Part shown: positions 31,411 to 35,309 of the stretch, one piece after another | Layout of the letters: every line of letters begins with the position of its first letter | How positions within the stretch are numbered: the first letter of the stretch is position 1 | Source: Amycolatopsis antarctica | GTDB lineage: Bacteria; Actinomycetota; Actinomycetes; Mycobacteriales; Pseudonocardiaceae | Length of the DNA: 35,309 bases | NCBI RefSeq assembly: GCF_002262875.1 | Contig: NZ_NKYE01000025.1 | Span: 1 to 35,309 of the forward strand | Reading direction: 5' to 3' | Position numbers and translations under genes: made by a program | Notes under the pieces: generated by a model | Seen by the model: the letters and a program-made list of their open reading frames with translations, nothing else | What the model was told of the DNA's origin: nothing | Database searches by the model: none

Positions 31411-32829
31411 ATGCCGGGTTTCGACGCGCTGCTCCCCCGTCCGGTACGGGTGACCCCCGCCGACGGCGACTGCGTCTGGCCGGTGCCGGTGCGCTTCGCC
31501 ACCGACCCGGAACTGGGCACCGAGGCGTACCGGCTGGAGATCACGCCGGGTGGCGTGTCCGTGCACGCGGGCGGACGGCCGGGCGCCTTCTACGCCGAGC
31601 AGACCCTCCGGCAGCTTCGCGGCCCACATGCCTTCCGGGCCGCGGCGATCCACAGTGGACCTTCGATACTGCCGTGCGGGACCGTCGAGGACGCACCGCG
31701 CTTCGGCTGGCGCGGCTGCCTGCTGGACGTGGCCCGCAACTTCCGCACCAAGGCCGAGGTGCTGCGCTTCGTCGACCTGCTCGCGGCGCACAAGCTCAAC
31801 GTGCTGCACCTGCACCTGACCGACGACCAGGGCTGGCGGCTGGAGGTTCCGGAGTTCCCGCGGCTCACCGAGGTGGGTGCCTGGCGGCGGGGGTCCATGG
31901 TCGGCAGGCACGACGGTCCGGAGCGGGATGGCCGCCCGCACGGCGGTTTCTACACCGGGGACGACCTCTCGGAGATCGTCGCCTACGCGTCGGAACGGTT
32001 CGTCACGGTCGTGCCGGAGGTCGACATCCCCGGCCACTCGCGGGCGGCGATCGCCGCGTACCCGGCGCTGGGCGGCGACCCTGCCGCCCGGCCGGAGGTG
32101 TGGACCTCCTGGGGGGTCAGCGAGGGTGTCCTCGATCCCTCCGAGTCCACAGTGGACTTCTACCGCACGGTGTTCGGTCACCTGCTGGACATCTTTCCCT
32201 CACCGGTGATCGGCATCGGCGGCGACGAGGTCCCCGGCGTCACCGAGGAGCACCACGGCCTGACCCGCCGGATCGCGGAGTTCCTGTGCGAACGCGGGCG
32301 GCGCGCGTACGGCTGGGACGAGCTGCTCGACTCGGCGCTGCCGCTCGGCGAGGGCACGATCATCGGTTCCTGGCGCGGGGAAAGCGCCGGCATCGAGGCG
32401 GCACTGGCGGGCCACGAGGTGGTGATGTGCCCGGAGCAGTACGTCTACCTCGATCACCGGCAGGCCGCAGGGCCGGGCGAGCCGATTCCGGTCGGCTACC
32501 TGCGCACGCTGGAGGACGTCTACCGCTACGAACCGGTACCGCAGGGCCTGCCTGCCGAGGCGCGCCCCCGGGTGCTCGGCGCGCAGGCACAGCTGTGGAC
32601 CGAGCACCTGGACTCGGTGCGGCGCGTGGACTACGCCGCGTTCCCCCGGCTCGCCGCGTTCGCCGAGGTCGTCTGGAGCGAGCGGGAACCACGTGAGGTG
32701 GCGGAGTTCGTGCACCGGCTGCGCGAGCACCACCTGCCCAGGCTGGACGCCCTAGGTGTGGAGTACCGCCCACTCGACGGACCCCTTCCGTGGCAGACTC
32801 GCCCCGGCGTCCCCGGCCGCCCCCGCTGA
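31411..32829 (+). CDS. Beta-N-acetylhexosaminidase, glycoside hydrolase family 20
   Basis: It removes terminal GlcNAc (or GalNAc) from chito-oligosaccharides by substrate-assisted catalysis. The 472-residue protein has the N-terminal GH20b-like domain (1-95), then the barrel with LHLHLTDDQGWRLE (132-145), VPEVDIPGHS (201-210) and the catalytic Asp-Glu pair Asp272-Glu273 in GIGGDEVP. Usually a His precedes this motif (HIGGDE); here it is Gly268. There is no signal peptide, so it acts in the cytoplasm on imported sugar, as expected for a DasD-like enzyme following dasABC. It lies five bases after the permease. Confidence 0.92.
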   Translation: MPGFDALLPRPVRVTPADGDCVWPVPVRFATDPELGTEAYRLEITPGGVSVHAGGRPGAFYAEQTLRQLRGPHAFRAAAIHSGPSILPCGTVEDAPRFGWRGCLLDVARNFRTKAEVLRFVDLLAAHKLNVLHLHLTDDQGWRLEVPEFPRLTEVGAWRRGSMVGRHDGPERDGRPHGGFYTGDDLSEIVAYASERFVTVVPEVDIPGHSRAAIAAYPALGGDPAARPEVWTSWGVSEGVLDPSESTVDFYRTVFGHLLDIFPSPVIGIGGDEVPGVTEEHHGLTRRIAEFLCERGRRAYGWDELLDSALPLGEGTIIGSWRGESAGIEAALAGHEVVMCPEQYVYLDHRQAAGPGEPIPVGYLRTLEDVYRYEPVPQGLPAEARPRVLGAQAQLWTEHLDSVRRVDYAAFPRLAAFAEVVWSEREPREVAEFVHRLREHHLPRLDALGVEYRPLDGPLPWQTRPGVPGRPR

Positions 32830-33113
32830 CCACCGCCCCGCGTCACGCGCTACGGCACCCCGTGTCGGGCGCTACCGATCATTACCGGTAACGGCGAGCT
32901 GAAACCGGTACGGCGCGAAGCGGTACAGACCAGCTTGGAGCCCTCACTCCTGCACCCCTACTCCAGCCTGGCCTCGACTCACTGACCTGACTGATCCCGA
33001 CGACACCTGGACCGTCGACTACCTCGCTACCAAGTATGGTCACTGCGCGGGCACGGTACCGGTGACTTCTCACGTGTAGTGCCCCCTCCGTTTAAGCAGG
33101 TAGCGTCCGAGGC
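32830..33113. other. Intergenic region with short repeats and a possible degenerate reading frame
   Basis: No intact gene is supported. ACCGGTAACGGCG (32884-32896) is nearly repeated at 32904-32915. From 32903 to 33079 a plus-strand frame of 58 codons without a start ends TWTVDYLATKYGHCAGTV...; the part YLATKYGHCAGTV resembles a GntR-type helix-turn-helix but is too short to name. This region marks the change from the GC-rich das-like operon to the lower-GC accessory end. Confidence 0.3.
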
Positions 33114-33671
33114 ATGACGGCTGAACGGGGCGGTAGCAAGCTGACGCAGTGGACGATTCATGGTGAGCGAGTGGTGGACGAGAGCCGCCGTCTGCGCCTG
33201 AGCATCGCGTCCGTCGAACTACCGGACGGTGTGCGGTTCGAGCAGTACGTCATGCGAATGCGCAAGGCCGCGATGATGGTTGTCCTCAACGGTGACGACG
33301 TGCTGATGATCTGGCGGCATCGGTTCATCGTTGATCGGTGGGTATGGGAGCTCCCCGGCGGCTACGTGGATCCGAACGAGCAACCTGCCGTCACGGCCGC
33401 CCGTGAGGTCGAAGAGGAAACCGGCTGGCGACCCCGGGACGTCCGGCCTCTGGTGTCGATGCAACCCAACATCGGGAACGCGGACGCAGAGAACCTAATG
33501 TTCGTCGCCACCAGTGCGGAGTGGATCGGAGAACCCGAGGACATCAACGAAGCGGAGCGGGTCGATTGGGTGCCGCTCGCCACCGTCCGCGAACGTATAG
33601 AGCATGGCGAGATCATCGGTGCGGCGTCGCAGGTGGGACTACTTCACGTGCTCGCGTTCCCGCCGCGCTGA
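33114..33671 (+). CDS. Nudix hydrolase
   Basis: A 185-residue Nudix enzyme that hydrolyses a nucleoside diphosphate linked to another group, with Mg2+. The Nudix box runs from Gly83 to Trp105: G83, E89, then REVEEETGW at 97-105, matching G-x5-E-x7-REUxEExGU. The region before it (MVVLNGDDVLMIWRHRFIVD) and the WELPGGYVDPNE entry resemble ADP-sugar pyrophosphatases, so an ADP-ribose-type substrate is possible but unproven. Its 3' end overlaps the end of the regulator gene on the other strand by 59 bases. Base composition is less GC-rich than in the metabolic genes to its left. Confidence 0.88.
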   Translation: MTAERGGSKLTQWTIHGERVVDESRRLRLSIASVELPDGVRFEQYVMRMRKAAMMVVLNGDDVLMIWRHRFIVDRWVWELPGGYVDPNEQPAVTAAREVEEETGWRPRDVRPLVSMQPNIGNADAENLMFVATSAEWIGEPEDINEAERVDWVPLATVRERIEHGEIIGAASQVGLLHVLAFPPR

Positions 33672-35159
33672 CCGGCCACCGCGTGCTTCGCGTGGGGGTA
33701 GGCAAGCCTGCGTCCGTCATGTGTTCGTACAGACCGCGTACCTGCGGGTCGTCTCGGAAAGGCGCGAGTCGGTCGCCCAAGTCGGCCAGGTACGAAGCAC
33801 TCCGTATGGAGCGAACGGTTTCAGTCATGTTCACCGCGCTCACGCCTAGTGCGCAGGATTCATCGATGCGGCGCTGGTCTGCCAGGATCGATGCGAGTAG
33901 AGCCGTGTTGAACAACCTCCCGCGCTCGTATCCATCGCTCATTTCCAGCGACCGGCGAGCAAATTGCTCGGCATCATGTGCGCGTCCAAGGTCGCGGAAT
34001 GTATGTGCGAATTTGGCGGATAGGTACGCCTGATCGAAGTATCCTAGCCATTCTGGGGAGTTGTCGGATTTGGCCGCGCCGAACGACTTTTCGGCCTCAG
34101 CCAGCGCGCGCAGGCAACCACCGCTGTCGTCTTGTAAGGCCAGCGCGTGGGCCTCCATCGCTGACGATTCGGCTTCTAGCGCGGACAGTCCGGACCGTCT
34201 CCCGGCCTGCTTTGCTGCTATCGCGAGGTCTTCGGCCGCGTCGGGTGAACCGTGAAACGCGGCGTGGTGACTCATACCTGCGAGCATTTCGCCCACCAAC
34301 GCGTCGTCCCCGGCTTCTTGGCACAGACGGAGAGCTTGTCGCAGATGACGTCGGCCTGCGTCGGCCTGTCCCGTGTCGTACGCCATCCACCCCACGAGTT
34401 GGTGCATCTCCGCTGCCGCCGTGTAGTAGGCGTCGCGGGTTTTGCCCAACCTATGAGGTTCCTTCAGCGTGGGCTCAACGCTGGATTTCAAGTAGGCCAC
34501 CAGCGGGGAGCGACTGTGGCCACCGCCGTACCGATTATCGAGCCTGCGGAACGTTTGAGTCACCTGGCGCACGATCTCTACAGGTGGCGCGTCGGAGGTA
34601 TCTGTCCCCGCTGCTAGTCGGACCGCGCTCGGCGGCGCATTCAGAAGTCCGGCACCGACAGTCACGGCGCTGGCGGTAGCGGTCTTCAAGAATTTCCGTC
34701 GTTGCACATCGTCTCCTTCCGGTTCGCCGCTGGCTGTAAGCCGAGCTCGCTCGGCGAAATATGTATCCGACGTTTGCGGAGACATCGTGAACCACAGGAG
34801 TTGATCGGGAATCTTGAGCGTCCGCGCCCACTCCTCCATCTTGTCAAGGTCGGCGACCGGTCGCTGCGAACGCTCCAGGCGGCTCACGTGACCCTGGGAC
34901 AACCTAACCAAGCGGCAAGATCAGCCTGCTTGATCTGTGGGTCGTTGGCCAGCCGGTACGCATGTAGAACGTGTCCGAAGTGCCGTTGTCGTACGGCTTC
35001 CTCGATCGCATTGTCGCTCCAGAACGACACGGGCAAGTCCGGCGGACCGTCGTCGGCGACGCGGCTGCGAGCGCACGGCCCGCATATGTCGGACCGATTG
35101 TCGGAAGCCAGCTTGTGACCGCATGCGCGGCACCACCTGTCGCCCCGCGTACTCGCCAC
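33613..35159 (-). pseudogene. Zinc-ribbon / XRE helix-turn-helix regulator with TPR-like C-terminus, frameshifted
   Basis: The 5' part (35159 down to ~34903) reads from GTG with AAGGAGG close in front. It has a zinc ribbon CRACG...CGPC and then FGHVLHAYRLANDPQIKQAD leading into LAAWLG. The other part continues LSQGHVSRLERSQRPVADLD, the recognition half of the same XRE helix-turn-helix, followed by a helical, TPR-like region of ~300 residues. Between TTAGG and TTGTCC (34903/34902) one base is missing; TTAGGGTTGTCC would restore LGLSQGHVSR. Repaired, the protein is 515 residues. Such regulators commonly accompany a Nudix gene in actinomycetes. The low-GC codon use suggests acquisition. Mutation or homopolymer error cannot be separated here. 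Confidence 0.8.
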
Positions 35160-35174
35160 GTGCCCTCCTTCTCG

Positions 35175-35219
35175 CCACCTGGGGGTCTATCTCATGATCG
35201 GTGTTTCCGGCGTTGTTGA
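35175..35219. repeat. Candidate terminal region of an IS256-family element
   Basis: Between the regulator start and the transposase stop lies a stretch beginning about 35181 (GGGGGTCTATCTCATGATCG). Its position, its CTATCTCATGATCGGTG-like beginning and the short distance to the transposase stop fit the terminal inverted repeat of an IS256-type element. The partner end is outside the window, so the boundary and target duplication cannot be checked. Confidence 0.35.
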
Positions 35220-35309
35220 TCAGTAGGTCTCGGCGGCCGGCCAGCGGTCACCGAAGGTGATGGCGAATGCGTTGATCACGGGTTTCCAACGCATCGTCCA
35301 TCGGGCGCG
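35220..35309 (-). mobile_element. IS256-family transposase, C-terminal end (gene continues beyond the window)
   Basis: The minus-strand frame entering from the right edge encodes TMRWKPVINAFAITFGDRW and ends PAAETY with TGA at 35220. This matches the conserved C-terminal RWK.x.NAFAI.F..R pattern of IS256 (mutator-type) transposases. Only 29 residues are inside the window, so it cannot be told whether the element is complete. Confidence 0.65.

Noticed and set aside
1..35309. tRNA genes, CRISPR arrays, replication origin
   Set aside because: No cloverleaf with a GTTCRA-type T arm, no regularly spaced repeats and no DnaA-box cluster were recognised by reading.

Overview
The window looks like core chromosome of a high-GC actinomycete, most likely of the Pseudonocardiaceae (Amycolatopsis/Saccharomonospora type). 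This is judged from the very high GC, the complete clustered arginine operon with argR inside it, the infC-rpmI-rplT-tsnR-pheS-pheT block next to it (an order also known from Mycobacterium), and an actinobacterial rRNA-operon leader. The genus is an inference; no 16S sequence lies inside the window.

Layout. Positions 1-300 hold the minus-strand leader and promoter region of an rRNA operon whose 16S gene starts just off the left edge. From 457 to 18109 almost everything is on the minus strand. Read in transcription order this part is infC, rpmI, rplT, an rRNA/tRNA methyltransferase and pheST, then an interruption (HD-domain nucleotidase plus an IS481 transposase remnant, 11.4-12.1 kb). It continues with argC-J-B-D-F-R-G-H, a 3-methyladenine DNA glycosylase, a DUF3253 protein and tyrS. 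The arg genes overlap or abut almost throughout. Their promoter at 11333-11361 appears leaderless, and an ARG box overlaps the argC start codon.

From 18.4 to 28.1 kb lies a catabolic region. After a DUF1844 protein and a hydroxyacid-oxoacid transhydrogenase-like dehydrogenase come two divergent gene groups. On the minus strand are a PfkB sugar-acid kinase, an IclR regulator and RidA. On the plus strand are a D-serine dehydratase-like PLP enzyme, a frameshifted N-acyl-D-amino-acid deacylase, a GntP-family permease and a Tat-exported lactonase. I read it as a D-amino acid/sugar-acid scavenging module, with RidA removing the enamine products of the PLP enzyme.

From 28.1 to 32.8 kb is an operon with the order of Streptomyces dasABC-dasD: lipoprotein binding protein, two permeases and a GH20 beta-N-acetylhexosaminidase, with no ATPase. 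A DasR-type (dre) site lies over its promoter. A second palindrome, TTGC-N7-GCAA, occurs both here and in the divergent promoter region at 22.5 kb, suggesting a regulatory link between the two modules.

The right end (32.8-35.3 kb) is accessory, visibly lower in GC. It holds a Nudix hydrolase, a convergent frameshifted zinc-ribbon/XRE/TPR-like regulator, and the 3' end of an IS256-family transposase.

Two genes carry apparent single-base deletions beside G runs. Either real decay or homopolymer sequencing error would explain them. No tRNA, CRISPR array or replication origin was found.
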